From JANLQX01 sp031423635 (GTDB lineage: Bacteria > Actinomycetota > Acidimicrobiia > Acidimicrobiales > JANYDT01), in contig JANPFX010000297.1 of NCBI GenBank assembly GCA_031423635.1, forward strand, positions 1 through 19,434: DNA of 19,434 nucleotides, read 5' to 3'. The position numbers were made by a program, and so were the translations under genes. Each line of letters starts with the position of its first letter. Within the stretch, counting starts at the first letter, position 1. Positions 6,803 through 14,397 of the stretch are shown one piece after another. The notes below the pieces were generated by a model. That model did not search any database, had not been told where the DNA came from, and was given only the letters and a program-made list of their open reading frames with translations.

Positions 6803-6894
6803 GGCGTCATCCTTGCACCCCGGTCCTTGCGTGGAAGACCGGATGCTGACTGATGGTCAACGGTCCATCGTCAGCGGTCCGCGAGTATGGGTCG

Positions 6895-7554
6895 ATGTAT
6901 CGAGCCGCCCGCCAGCGATATCGGTTCACGGTCCGACGGTGTCTGATGACTGTCACCGTCACGCTCTTGTCCGTGCTGCCTCGGAGCGAGGCAGGAGCCG
7001 CCGTTCCCGAGTCAGCTCTGACGTTGGCAAAACGGATCTGTGCGGCTCCAGTGACGGACTCGGCCGGGCCGTGGAAGGTGGGGAGCAAGCGTCTGGTGGC
7101 CGCCGTTGCGTGGAACGAAGGATCCGAGCGGGCCTGTCTCGTTGTCGTGCGGGTTGGCGGAACCACCTCGACCGTGGTGGCCACGACGGCGATCGATGCT
7201 GGGCTCTCGGAGCGATACGACGAGCGGTATTCGCCCGGAATCCGCCGTGAGGTGCTCCGCTTCCCCGACGGCACGATTGGTGTGGTGGTCGACCACACGG
7301 CGATGAACGAGTCGGGAGGTGGCGGAACCGAGACGACGCTCTGGCGGCTCAAGGGCACCACAATGATGAACGCGTTCTCCGCGGTGCTCAACGGCGCCCA
7401 GACGATCAACGAAGCAATGGAGTCACCGTGTCCACCCGACCCGCCGCTTCGACTCAGCTCGACGAACGGAGTCGTCCGACTGCACGTCACCGGATGTGCC
7501 AACGGCGTTTCGACGCCGCAGACGTTTCGCTTCGACGGCACCCGGTTCCGCTGA
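6895..7554 (+). CDS. Exported protein of unknown function
   Basis: The 219-residue product begins MYRAARQRYRFTVRRCLM and has a signal peptide whose hydrophobic core is LMTVTVTLLSVL, ending around EAGAA. The basic n-region with VRRCLM weakly resembles a Tat signal. The mature part is beta-rich. It contains a few cysteines (in RICAAP, SERACLVV, ESPCPPDP and VTGCANG) that could pair outside the membrane, and it ends in FRFDGTRFR. I recognise no domain. ATG 6853 is an in-frame alternative that lengthens the n-region by 14 residues. I chose 6895 because a GAGTAT hexamer lies 6 nt before it and the signal peptide is of more normal length. The 3' end converges on the ABC-permease remnant 31 nt away. 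Confidence 0.65.
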   Translation: MYRAARQRYRFTVRRCLMTVTVTLLSVLPRSEAGAAVPESALTLAKRICAAPVTDSAGPWKVGSKRLVAAVAWNEGSERACLVVVRVGGTTSTVVATTAIDAGLSERYDERYSPGIRREVLRFPDGTIGVVVDHTAMNESGGGGTETTLWRLKGTTMMNAFSAVLNGAQTINEAMESPCPPDPPLRLSSTNGVVRLHVTGCANGVSTPQTFRFDGTRFR

Positions 7555-7585
7555 GACGTCAGCCGCAGCGGCAACGACCGCATCG

Positions 7586-8558
7586 TCAGTGCCGTGCCAG
7601 CGCCTCCAGGATGTTGAGCCTGGCGGCGCGACCGGCGGGTCGGGTGAGCAGCTTGCCGGTCGGGTAGTCCTTGGTGACGCTCTCGACGGCACTCATCGCC
7701 TTGGCCTCGCTGATGCCAGGTGCCCTTGTGCCGAACACGGCGAACGAGAAGAGATCAGCGCCGCTGCCGCGGAAGAGTTCTTCGCTGATCGTGTACGGAC
7801 CGGCGAGCTCGTCTTTCTGATAGATGCCTTGCACCGTCAACGCTCGCTTGACGCCGTCGAGCAGGGTGAGGTTGACCCTTCCGCCCACAGCCAAGCTGTG
7901 TTTCTTTGCGCGCTTCTCACTGAGGAGGATGCCGTTCGGCGTGAGATCGCTTGCCGTGCCGGAGGCTGCTGGCGCTCCCGACCTCCGGAAGGGCATTCAG
8001 CTTCTTGGTGAGCTCGGGCGGAAGACCGCCGAAGCCTTGAGTGCGGGTGTTGACGACGAAGTCCCCGACGAACTGGTCGCCGATGATGGAACGCACCGAG
8101 CTGGTCACCGAGGCCGCCAGCACCGAGATACCGGTGACGAGGGAGACGCCCACCATGAGCGCGGCCGCGGTGCGTGCGGTGCGCTTGGAATTGCGCATCG
8201 AATTCGGTCGAGCCAGGGTGCCCGTCATACCGACGAACTGGGGGAGCGGGGCGCCGATGAAGCCGGCGACGGGCCGAGCCATCAGCGGGCCGAGGACGAA
8301 GATGCCGATGAACAGCAACGGGACCCCGAGGCCGAGTTGGCGAACGTTGCCGGCGAGGCCGACTACCAGGAGCAACGAGCCGACGAGGGACACGAGCAAG
8401 CCGGCGATGAGCCGCCCTTTCGACGTGGCCGACTTGTCGAGAGCGACGTCGCGCATTGCCGCCACCGGCGCCACCTTCGATGCCCGAACCGATGGCGAAA
8501 CGGCAGCGAACACCGTCATGACGACGCCGACCACGAACGAGACGATCGCCGTGCGGGG
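7586..8558 (-). pseudogene. ABC transporter permease (FtsX/MacB type) fragment, truncated, internally deleted and frameshifted
   Basis: Reading leftward from about 8558, the minus strand encodes PRTAIVSFVVGVVMTVFAAV, PSVRASKVAPVAAMRD, then two hydrophobic helices and a MTGTLARPNSMRNSKRTART segment. ALMVGVSLVTGISVLAASV and GDFVVNTRTQ follow. This is the junction between the first FtsX-like membrane domain and the second periplasmic domain of a large (about 800-residue) lipoprotein-export-type permease. After PEVGSASSL near 7970 the frame is lost; the coding sense resumes in another frame with GTASDLTPNGILLSEK and runs to a stop at 7586. About 45 residues expected between these blocks are missing, which implies a deletion with frameshift. 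The N-terminal membrane helix, most of the first domain and the C-terminal FtsX domain are absent. No ATPase partner is near. Certainly non-functional as a permease. Confidence 0.8.
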
Positions 8559-8588
8559 GGAGCAGCACAACCCCACCGGCCGGTATGC

Positions 8589-8789
8589 ATCGTCTGGACC
8601 AACGAGGAAGAAGACGGCGGCGCCGTGACCACGGTGACGTTCGAAGAGAAGAACGCCAAGACCCTGGTCACGCTGACGGAGCGCTACCGAACAAGCCAAG
8701 CGCTCGACGACGCGCTCGCAGGCTCCGCCACCGCCCTAACGGAACAGTTCGCGCAACTGGACGGGCTTCTCGTCGCCCTTGCGAAATGA
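8589..8789 (+). pseudogene. SRPBCC / AHSA1-like domain protein, C-terminal fragment
   Basis: Sixty-six codons ending in a TGA at 8787-8789 read IVWTNEEEDGG, AVTTVTFEEKNAKTLVTL, ERYRTSQALDDAL and FAQLDGLLVAL. This is the last strand pair and C-terminal helix of the SRPBCC/AHSA1 (activator of Hsp90 ATPase-like) fold. The first ~90 residues are missing: about 30 nt upstream the sequence becomes antisense to the ABC-permease remnant. The frame is open further to the left, but only as a shadow of that remnant. There is no start codon with a ribosome site in front of the recognisable part, so I treat it as a remnant. It marks a recombination junction at about 8558-8589. Confidence 0.65.
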
Positions 8790-8901
8790 CAGTGCAGCAT
8801 GGCCGCTCTCGTTCGCGCCGTCCCTCGGGGCGGTACGGGGTGAACTACTTCCCCCCGACGCTCGTTCCAGGGCGACCTGTTCGCGGCGTGCGGCGCCCAT
8901 C

Positions 8902-8907
8902 TACGCT
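8902..8907 (+). promoter_or_regulatory. Putative leaderless -10 element (TACGCT) of the crotonase-fold gene
   Basis: TACGCT ends 8 nt before the ATG at 8916, and no Shine-Dalgarno lies in the gap. The same hexamer precedes the ferritin-like and Rieske ferredoxin genes. Confidence 0.45.
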
Positions 8908-8915
8908 CATCCGCC

Positions 8916-9719
8916 ATGGCTGCTGTGCTGCTCGAGACCCTGGAACCCGAAGTTGCCCTCGTCACCCTCAACCGGCCTGACTTGCTGAACGCCATCGACG
9001 GCACCCTGCTCGATGACCTCGACACCGCTCTCGACGAGATCGAGGCGTCGGGGGAGTTCCGTGCCGTGATAATCACCGGCGCCGGTCGGGCGTTCTGCGC
9101 CGGCGCGGACCTGAGCGGCACCGGGACGGCGTGGACGAAACCGTCGCGTACCGCACTCAAGACGTCATACGACGGTCAGGTGCGGCTCGCCGATCAGATG
9201 ACACGTCTCTATGAGCTCTCGGTCCCGGTCATCGCTGCCGTCAACGGAGCAGCGGTCGGCGGTGGTCTGGCGTACGCCCTGCATTGTGATGTGCGCATAG
9301 CTTCCGAGTCGGCTCGGTTCGGATCGGCCTTCATCACTGCTGGCTTCTCGTCACTCGACATGGGCACGAGCTATCTGCTGCCGAAGATTGTCGGCGCCGG
9401 ACGGGCTCGCGAGATGATGCTCAGTGGTCGGATCATCGATGCGGACGAGGCCTACCGGATCGGCCTCGTGCATGAGGTCGTGCCCCAGCCGGACCTTCTC
9501 GACGCCGCCCTCGCCGTCGCAAGACGGATCGCCGCCAACAACGAGTTCGGTGTGTGGCAGACCAAGCTTGGGCTCAACGTCGCCCTCGACGCGCCCAGCC
9601 TCCGCCATGCCAAGGAGATCGAGAACCGCACCCAGATTCTCGCCGTGCAGACGGGCAACCCGAAAGAGGCCGGGCTGGCGCGTCGGGAACGGCGTGCGCC
9701 CGATTTCGACCGTATGTAG
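8916..9719 (+). CDS. Enoyl-CoA hydratase/isomerase (crotonase) family protein lacking both canonical catalytic glutamates
   Basis: The 267-residue protein has the crotonase fold. LVTLNRPDLLNAI at 15-27 is the CoA-binding start, AFCAGADLSG at 59-68 is the first oxyanion loop, and IAAVNGAAVGGGLAYALHCDVRIAS at 106-130 is the second. The two glutamates of rat enoyl-CoA hydratase (144 and 164) fall at Ala119 (GGGLAYA) and Phe139 (FGSAFI), so hydration by the classical mechanism is unlikely. Asp148 in FSSLDMGTSYLLP is retained and is common in a large actinobacterial subgroup. It may be an isomerase, a dehalogenase-like or another CoA-ester enzyme, or a binder. Length is normal and the C-terminal helices are complete. 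The ATG follows a TACGCT hexamer by 8 nt. Cytosolic. It stands alone between a gene graveyard and a convergent membrane-protein gene. Confidence 0.88.
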   Translation: MAAVLLETLEPEVALVTLNRPDLLNAIDGTLLDDLDTALDEIEASGEFRAVIITGAGRAFCAGADLSGTGTAWTKPSRTALKTSYDGQVRLADQMTRLYELSVPVIAAVNGAAVGGGLAYALHCDVRIASESARFGSAFITAGFSSLDMGTSYLLPKIVGAGRAREMMLSGRIIDADEAYRIGLVHEVVPQPDLLDAALAVARRIAANNEFGVWQTKLGLNVALDAPSLRHAKEIENRTQILAVQTGNPKEAGLARRERRAPDFDRM

Positions 9720-9720
9720 C

Positions 9721-9752
9721 GCGCGGCCTTTGGAACTGTGTAGTGACCGCGC
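9721..9752. terminator. Weak inverted repeat between convergent genes
   Basis: GCGCGG (9721-9726) and CCGCGC (9747-9752) are complementary with a 20-nt loop and fill the 34-nt gap between two convergent stop codons. No T-tract is present, so a role as a bidirectional terminator is only suggestive. Confidence 0.2.
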
Positions 9753-9753
9753 T

Positions 9754-10041
9754 CTAGCGAACCAGCGCCCAGACGCCGGTCACCACAACGAAACAGCCGA
9801 ACACACCGAGTACTCGCCGCCACGGGTTGACACCGCGCACGACCTCGTCCACCGCCCACCAGGCAAGTGCCGCGACTGCCGCCCAGGCGAGCGTTGTCCG
9901 AAAAGCACCCGCGGGGTCGAGCAGGCGGCGGGTCAGCGTGACGGCGAGATACAGGCCGAGCGCCACGTTGGGGAACTGGGCAATGACGATCTGCCCGGTC
10001 TGCCGCGACCGGAACATCCACTCGTACGCTCGACGAACCAT
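9754..10041 (-). CDS. Small three-helix membrane protein of unknown function
   Basis: The 95-residue product starts at ATG 10039-10041. It has three hydrophobic segments at about 18-36 (IVIAQFPNVALGLYLAVTL), 48-66 (RTTLAWAAVAALAWWAVDE) and 75-93 (WRRVLGVFGCFVVVTGVWA), separated by Arg-rich and Pro/Gly turns. The positive-inside pattern (MVRRAYEWMFRSR, LTRRLLD, NPWRR) suggests a stable inner-membrane topology. I do not recognise a family. The frame is open upstream to about 10209, but that part has no membrane or protein-like character and would overlap the divergent gene. A TAGACC hexamer lies 8 nt before the ATG, a weak leaderless-type -10. The 3' end nearly abuts the crotonase-fold gene. 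Confidence 0.6.
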   Translation of the reverse strand: MVRRAYEWMFRSRQTGQIVIAQFPNVALGLYLAVTLTRRLLDPAGAFRTTLAWAAVAALAWWAVDEVVRGVNPWRRVLGVFGCFVVVTGVWALVR

Positions 10042-10171
10042 CGTGCGAAGGTCTAGTCGTGTTCGGACTTGTCGACAGGGCAGGTTGACGGGACAGGATG
10101 GACCAGCCGTGATTGGATCGCGCGTGTATGCACCGGGAACCGGAGGCCGGGTCTGTGACGTCGGAGGTGAG

Positions 10172-10936
10172 GTGAAACGAGTTCGGGAGACCACTCCTTC
10201 CTCCGGCATCCATCGGAGGAAGGCCCGCGCTCGGTTTCACGGCACCCTCCTGTTGGTGATCGCTGCCATGCCCGGCTTCGTCGTCATCGTGTCGGCGTGG
10301 CCGACGTGGGCCACACCGCCGCCCGGTCCGACGATCGCCATCCGACCGTCACCCGAGGACGATCGGCCCGCCTTCAACCTGTTCGAGACCGACGAGTTCA
10401 ACACGGCGAAGCTCTGCGCCCAGGGAATCGTCGTCAGCAAGGACCATCGTTCACGCAGCTGCAAGCTCGGGCGCTCGCGCAGACTCGATGTCTCGACCAC
10501 ATTCGGCGGTGTCACGGTCACGCTGTTTGCGACGCGTTCGAGCTACGACTCGGACGGCGGCTACGGGTTGCGCGAAGAGGTCCTGATCCTCGACGAGAAG
10601 GGCCGTGCACTCCACAGCCTGGTCCAATGGCGTCACGACGTTTTCGACGCGCACAGCAGCACGCTTCGGCGGAGGTTCCGGTTGGTGAACATCGACCGTC
10701 GCGACGATGACGAGATGTGCGTCCAGAGCACAACCACGACGGGACCGGGTCGCTTTGACGAGTCCTCGGTGTTCCGGCCATCTGATCGGTGGACCGGATA
10801 CGACGCCTTTGCGTGGGGCAACGGCCGGTTTGTCCGGACGGAATCCCTTGACGGAGGCTGCCCCACCCACGGGTATCAGCTCTTTGTGCCGATGCCGCTG
10901 ACCGACGATCCGGTCCATCGCAGCCGTAACCGCTGA
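10172..10936 (+). CDS. Exported or membrane-anchored protein of unknown function
   Basis: From GTG 10172 the product has 254 residues. GGAGG lies 4 nt before this GTG, a strong ribosome site, while upstream in-frame codons have none. The N-terminus is basic (MKRVRETT...HRRKARARFHG) and followed by one hydrophobic segment, TLLLVIAAMPGFVVIVSAW (25-43), then a Pro-rich stretch. It is therefore an uncleaved signal anchor or a signal peptide with a WATPP-type cleavage region. The mature domain is beta-rich with four cysteines (82, 97, 183, 230), enough for two disulfides. It contains WTGYDAFAWGNGRFVRT near 207-223. I recognise no domain. It resembles the other exported orphan at 6895 in overall plan only, and convincing sequence similarity was not seen. 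Confidence 0.7.
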   Translation: MKRVRETTPSSGIHRRKARARFHGTLLLVIAAMPGFVVIVSAWPTWATPPPGPTIAIRPSPEDDRPAFNLFETDEFNTAKLCAQGIVVSKDHRSRSCKLGRSRRLDVSTTFGGVTVTLFATRSSYDSDGGYGLREEVLILDEKGRALHSLVQWRHDVFDAHSSTLRRRFRLVNIDRRDDDEMCVQSTTTTGPGRFDESSVFRPSDRWTGYDAFAWGNGRFVRTESLDGGCPTHGYQLFVPMPLTDDPVHRSRNR

Positions 10937-11006
10937 CGCTCGGCCGCAGCGACCGCTGACGCGCCGTAGCCGAGACACTCGATTCGGGTTGGCCGTCGTC
11001 CCCGCG

Positions 11007-11012
11007 TACGCT
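11007..11012 (+). promoter_or_regulatory. Putative leaderless -10 element (TACGCT) of the Rieske ferredoxin gene
   Basis: TACGCT ends 7 nt before the ATG at 11020 and there is no Shine-Dalgarno between them. Confidence 0.45.
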
Positions 11013-11019
11013 CGATGCG

Positions 11020-11340
11020 ATGTCCGAACAGCAACTCGAACTGGGCGATCTGAGCGATCTACGAAACGGTCAGCTTCGGGTCTTCCCGGAGCTTGGCGAA
11101 CACGGCATCGTGGTCTGTCGGGTGGCCGGGGAACTCCATGCGGTGACCGACAACTGCTCACACCGCGACGCCAAGCTTTCGGAAGGGCGCCTTCGCGGAA
11201 CTCTTCTCACGTGTCCGCTCCACGGGGCGCAGTTCGACGTTCGAACCGGAGCCCACCAGGGCCCGCCGGCATCGATGCCGATCGCCTGCTTCCCGGTGTC
11301 CGAGCACGACGGCACCGCTTCACTGGAACTCGGCGGCTGA
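11020..11340 (+). CDS. Rieske [2Fe-2S] ferredoxin
   Basis: The 106-residue protein is a single Rieske domain. CSH at 46-48 and CPLH at 65-68 give the two Cys and two His ligands in CxH-(16)-CxxH spacing. GRLRGTLLTCPLHGAQFDVRTG is the standard strand-loop-strand between and after them. The size matches ferredoxin components of bacterial ring-hydroxylating dioxygenases and NirD-like small subunits. As the Rieske oxygenase alpha subunit gene lies about 1 kb downstream on the same strand, a role as its electron donor is reasonable but unproven. No flavin reductase gene is seen in the window. Cytosolic. It converges on the TIM-barrel gene with 19 nt between stop codons. Confidence 0.92.
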   Translation: MSEQQLELGDLSDLRNGQLRVFPELGEHGIVVCRVAGELHAVTDNCSHRDAKLSEGRLRGTLLTCPLHGAQFDVRTGAHQGPPASMPIACFPVSEHDGTASLELGG

Positions 11341-11359
11341 AGACGGGGGCAGCCCCAGG

Positions 11360-12220
11360 TCAAGAGCTCCGGGCCAAGGAGAGTACCCGGCGCATGGCGT
11401 CGGCGCTTACCCGAGCCGCGTGCTCGACCGGACCGGCCCAGAGCTCAGCCGAGCAGACCTCCACACCGATCGGGGCGGTCGACCCGATCGCGTCGAGGAT
11501 GCGGACGATCTCGACGAGCGCGAACTCGCCGTCACCCGGGGGGACGCGATTCGTAAGGCAGTCCTGCAGGTAGTCGGAGTGCTGCGGGGCGATCGTGCCG
11601 TCGTTCCACTGCGTGGCGAACACCTTGTCACCGGGAAGCTGGCGGAGGTCATCGAGGTTGTTCGTCGACCGGGTGAAGTGCCACGAGTCGACGCAGAAGC
11701 CTCCATTGGGGCGGTCGGCGTCGGTGGCGATCCGGAGTGCTGTCGCGGCGTCGCCGATGTTGGTCATGCTCGGCACCCATTCGAGTCCGACGAGGAGCCC
11801 GTGCTCGGCCGCCCGATCGCAGAGCGCTCCGAAACCCTCGGCCGCCCGGTCGAGCGGGCCGGTTGCGTCGCCGATCACCTGCACGTAGCGACACCCCCAG
11901 TGCGCCGCCATGTCGTATGCCAGCGCCTCCTGGCGACGGAAGGCTTCATCGTCGTCGGGCACGGCCCAACCGCGCAGCGTCTCGATGTTCGCCACCACGA
12001 GGCCGGTCGCGTCAAGTGCCTCGTCGACCCGGTCGAGTTCGGTGGGCTGCTCACGCAGGGCCGACCATGCGCCGAGGTAGAGGCCGATGGCCGCGTATCC
12101 GGCAGCCGCCGCTGCATGCACCTTGGCCACGGTGTCATCGACCCGGGGTCTACTGAAGTGGTCCCACACGAGATCCGACGGACCGAGATCACGGGCGGTT
12201 CGGCGCAGGGTGGGATCCAT
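11360..12220 (-). CDS. Sugar phosphate isomerase/epimerase (xylose isomerase-like TIM barrel)
   Basis: The 286-residue protein fits the AP-endonuclease-2/xylose-isomerase-like TIM barrel. GYAAIGLYLGAW at 41-52 is an early strand, VVANIETLRGW at 75-85 carries Glu80, RYVQVIGDA at 111-119 is the next strand, GLEWVPS at 145-151 carries Glu147, and CVDSWHFTRS at 176-185 carries Asp178 and His181. FATQWNDG at 201-208 and GVEVCSAEL at 252-260 (Glu254) complete the metal-ligand set. All ligands are present, so an active metal-dependent isomerase, epimerase or dehydratase is expected; the substrate is unknown. The ATG is the only good start. A GAGACT hexamer 7 nt upstream is a weaker version of the leaderless -10. 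It diverges from the Rieske oxygenase gene and may share regulation with it. Confidence 0.88.
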   Translation of the reverse strand: MDPTLRRTARDLGPSDLVWDHFSRPRVDDTVAKVHAAAAAGYAAIGLYLGAWSALREQPTELDRVDEALDATGLVVANIETLRGWAVPDDDEAFRRQEALAYDMAAHWGCRYVQVIGDATGPLDRAAEGFGALCDRAAEHGLLVGLEWVPSMTNIGDAATALRIATDADRPNGGFCVDSWHFTRSTNNLDDLRQLPGDKVFATQWNDGTIAPQHSDYLQDCLTNRVPPGDGEFALVEIVRILDAIGSTAPIGVEVCSAELWAGPVEHAARVSADAMRRVLSLARSS

Positions 12221-12296
12221 GGGGCGCAGTCTCGTGCACGGTCTCGCCGATCTCCACTCCGCAGCCGTCGGTCTGGCCGTTCTGCACTCAGCGACG

Positions 12297-12302
12297 TAGG
12301 TT
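12297..12302 (+). promoter_or_regulatory. Putative leaderless -10 element (TAGGTT) of the Rieske oxygenase gene
   Basis: TAGGTT ends 7 nt before the ATG at 12310. The intervening TAAGCCC is not a Shine-Dalgarno. Confidence 0.45.
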
Positions 12303-12309
12303 TAAGCCC

Positions 12310-13722
12310 ATGACCGATCTCCGTGACGTCGCTGCTGCCCCCGTCGCTGCTCCGGGAACCGCACGCGCCCCGGGTCCGTCACTGCACGAGCAACTGCTTG
12401 CCGACCCGACCCGGCCGCCGTGGCCGCTCCTCGAGCAGTCCCCGGTGTTTCTTGGCGATGCCGAGATCCCCTTCACCAACTACACGTCGCCCGACTATGC
12501 CGCCGCGGAGTATGACCACATGTGGTCCAAGACGTGGCAGTGGGCATGCCATGTCGACCACGTCCCGGAATCGGGTGATTACTACGTCTACGACGTCGGA
12601 CCGCATTCAGCGCTGATCGTGCGGACCGCCGACGGCACGATCAAGGCGTATTACAACGCCTGCATGCACCGCGGCACGCAGTTGCGCAGCCCCGGCACCT
12701 GTGGCTTCGCCAACCAATTGACGTGTCCCTTCCATGGGTGGACCTGGTCGCTCGACGGTGATCTGATCGAGATACCCGATCGCTGGGATTTCCCCCATGT
12801 GAGCGATGAGTCGCACCGTCTACCGCAGCTACCGGTCGACGTGTTCGCCGGCTTCGTGTGGGTGAACTTCGATCCGAACGCCGCACCGTTGGCCGACTAC
12901 CTCGGGGTGCTGCCGTCGCACTTTTCCGAGTTCGACATCGGTGACCGCTACATCGAGACGCACGTGCGAAAGCGTCTTCCCTGCAACTGGAAGGCCGCGG
13001 CCGAAGCCTTTCTCGAGGCCTACCACGTGCGCGAAACCCACGCGAGCGGCCAGCTCGGTGACGAGGTCACCACCCAGTACGACGTATGGGCGCCGAACAT
13101 CAGCCGGTTCGTGCACACCACCGGTCTCGACAGCCCCCAGCGTCCGGCCCCCAGGACCGAGCAGCAGATCCTCGCCCACCTCACCCGCAACCTGCGCCAC
13201 GGCATGGACCCACTGATCTTGCCCGAAGGTATGCGCGCTCGCGATTTCTACGCCGGGCTCGTGCGGCGCGACATGAGCGCGAAGTACGGACGTGACTTCA
13301 GCCACGTGAGCGAGTCGATCACCCTCGACTCGATCGAGTACTTCGCGTTTCCGAACGCCTTCTTCTTCCCCGGTCTGTCGTTGGGGATGGTCTACCGGTT
13401 CCGTCCCGACCCGAACTCGATCGACTCCAGCTACTTCGACCTGCTGATGATGCGACCCCGTCCGCTCGACGGTGAAACGCCACCGCCGCCATCGGTGATC
13501 GAGCTCGACGTCGACGACAGTTACACCACTGCCAAAGGCCTCGGCGGACTCGGCCGGGTCTACGACGAGGACACCGCGAACATGGCCGCCCAGACGCGAG
13601 GCTTCCGGTCGAGCCGCAAGGGTGCCCAGACGCTCGGGAACTATCAGGAAGTCCGTGCCCGCCACCTCCAGCAGCGGGTTCGTGAGTACCTCACTGCCGG
13701 CGGGTACGAACCGGCGGACTGA
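12310..13722 (+). CDS. Rieske non-heme iron ring-hydroxylating oxygenase, alpha subunit
   Basis: The 470-residue protein has the two-domain layout of ring-hydroxylating oxygenase large subunits. The Rieske domain has CMH at 118-120 and CPFH at 139-142 as cluster ligands, followed by GWTWSLDG. The catalytic domain has NWKAAAEAFLEAYHVRETH at 226-244, whose His239 and His244 bind the mononuclear iron. A later Asp, probably Asp377 in SSYFDLLMM, would complete the facial triad. The C-terminal block with DEDTANMAAQTRGFRSSRKG at 419-438 is typical of the family. It would oxygenate an aromatic ring or a related C-H position using electrons from a ferredoxin. No small beta subunit is adjacent, so it may be an alpha-only enzyme. 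The substrate is unknown; the neighbouring luciferase-like and SnoaL-fold genes suggest an aromatic, steroid-like or terpenoid substrate. Confidence 0.93.
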   Translation: MTDLRDVAAAPVAAPGTARAPGPSLHEQLLADPTRPPWPLLEQSPVFLGDAEIPFTNYTSPDYAAAEYDHMWSKTWQWACHVDHVPESGDYYVYDVGPHSALIVRTADGTIKAYYNACMHRGTQLRSPGTCGFANQLTCPFHGWTWSLDGDLIEIPDRWDFPHVSDESHRLPQLPVDVFAGFVWVNFDPNAAPLADYLGVLPSHFSEFDIGDRYIETHVRKRLPCNWKAAAEAFLEAYHVRETHASGQLGDEVTTQYDVWAPNISRFVHTTGLDSPQRPAPRTEQQILAHLTRNLRHGMDPLILPEGMRARDFYAGLVRRDMSAKYGRDFSHVSESITLDSIEYFAFPNAFFFPGLSLGMVYRFRPDPNSIDSSYFDLLMMRPRPLDGETPPPPSVIELDVDDSYTTAKGLGGLGRVYDEDTANMAAQTRGFRSSRKGAQTLGNYQEVRARHLQQRVREYLTAGGYEPAD

Positions 13723-13735
13723 GTATTCGCGGGTG

Positions 13736-14230
13736 TCAGCCCCAGATCGGGTCGGGCGAGTCGCCCCGCCCACTGGGCACATACGTGCCGGACATCGCCG
13801 GGGCCATAGGCGCAGCCGTCGACCAGTCGTTGCGAAGCGTACGGTGGGCGATCTTCCATGCCCCGTCCCGCGCCTCGAACCTGTCGATGTAGCGACCGAC
13901 GAACGTGTGCAGTCGTCGGCCGTCTTCAGATTCCTCCACGTGGGTGGCGTGCACGTAGGTCTCGACCAGTGCCTTATCGCCGTCCTGCTCGATGGTGGTG
14001 TTGCTGATCCGGTGCTGGGTCGCGACGAACTTCTTGCGCAGCGAGGGGAGCGCGTACTCGACGAAGGCTTCGATCGCCATTGGTTGGGGGCCGTAGTCGA
14101 CGAGGATCGCGCCGGGGTGGAACGCCGCGGCGACGGATAGTGCGTGGAGACGGTCGATGCCCCGGCAGTAACTGCGGAGGGCGTCCTCGATGCTGGCGCG
14201 GGTGACGGGATCAGTCATGGGGCGGGACAC
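13736..14230 (-). CDS. SnoaL/NTF2-like fold protein
   Basis: The 164-residue product has the cone-shaped alpha+beta barrel pattern. TRASIEDALRSYCRGIDRLH at 10-29 is the first helix, HPGAILVDYG at 38-47 follows, and VATQHRISNTTIEQDGDKALVETYVHATH at 69-97 and TFVGRYIDRFEARDGAWKIAHRTLRNDW at 108-135 are the sheet strands. This is the SnoaL_4/nuclear transport factor 2 family seen with aromatic and steroid oxygenases, where members are isomerases, dehydratases, hydroxylase accessories or oxygenase beta subunits. The start GTG 14228-14230 overlaps the stop of the luciferase-like gene by one base (TAGTG), so the two are translationally coupled. ATG 14216-14218, four codons later, is an alternative. 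Its first 23 codons are duplicated in the remnant at 15501-15600. It could serve as the missing small subunit of the Rieske oxygenase, but this is speculation. Confidence 0.85.
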   Translation of the reverse strand: MSRPMTDPVTRASIEDALRSYCRGIDRLHALSVAAAFHPGAILVDYGPQPMAIEAFVEYALPSLRKKFVATQHRISNTTIEQDGDKALVETYVHATHVEESEDGRRLHTFVGRYIDRFEARDGAWKIAHRTLRNDWSTAAPMAPAMSGTYVPSGRGDSPDPIWG

Positions 14231-14397
14231 TAGTCGCGGAGCAGCGGCATGACCTTGGTGGCGATGTCGGTGAGCACCTGCTCCTTCACGTCCAGAGGAG
14301 GAAGCACCATGAGCTGGGACAGGCCAGCCGTTTCCAGTGCGCGCAGACGATCGGCGATCTGGTCAGCGGTGCCGACGAGGCAGGTGGATTCGATGAG
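14162..14397. repeat. Parent copy of a duplicated segment
   Basis: This stretch spans the end of the luciferase-like gene (codons about 306-360) and the first 23 codons of the SnoaL-fold gene. It aligns almost end to end, with one net inserted base, to 15501-15737 on the same strand. Here both reading frames are intact. Confidence 0.85.

Noticed and set aside
7824..8588. Long plus-strand frame leading into the SRPBCC fragment
   Set aside because: It is antisense to the ABC-permease remnant and rich in Glu/Arg/Asp shadows; only the last 66 codons look like a protein family.
9827..10171. Long upstream extension of the exported protein starting at 10172
   Set aside because: It overlaps the antisense membrane-protein gene, is Arg/Thr-rich, and would bury the signal anchor. 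GGAGG supports the GTG start.
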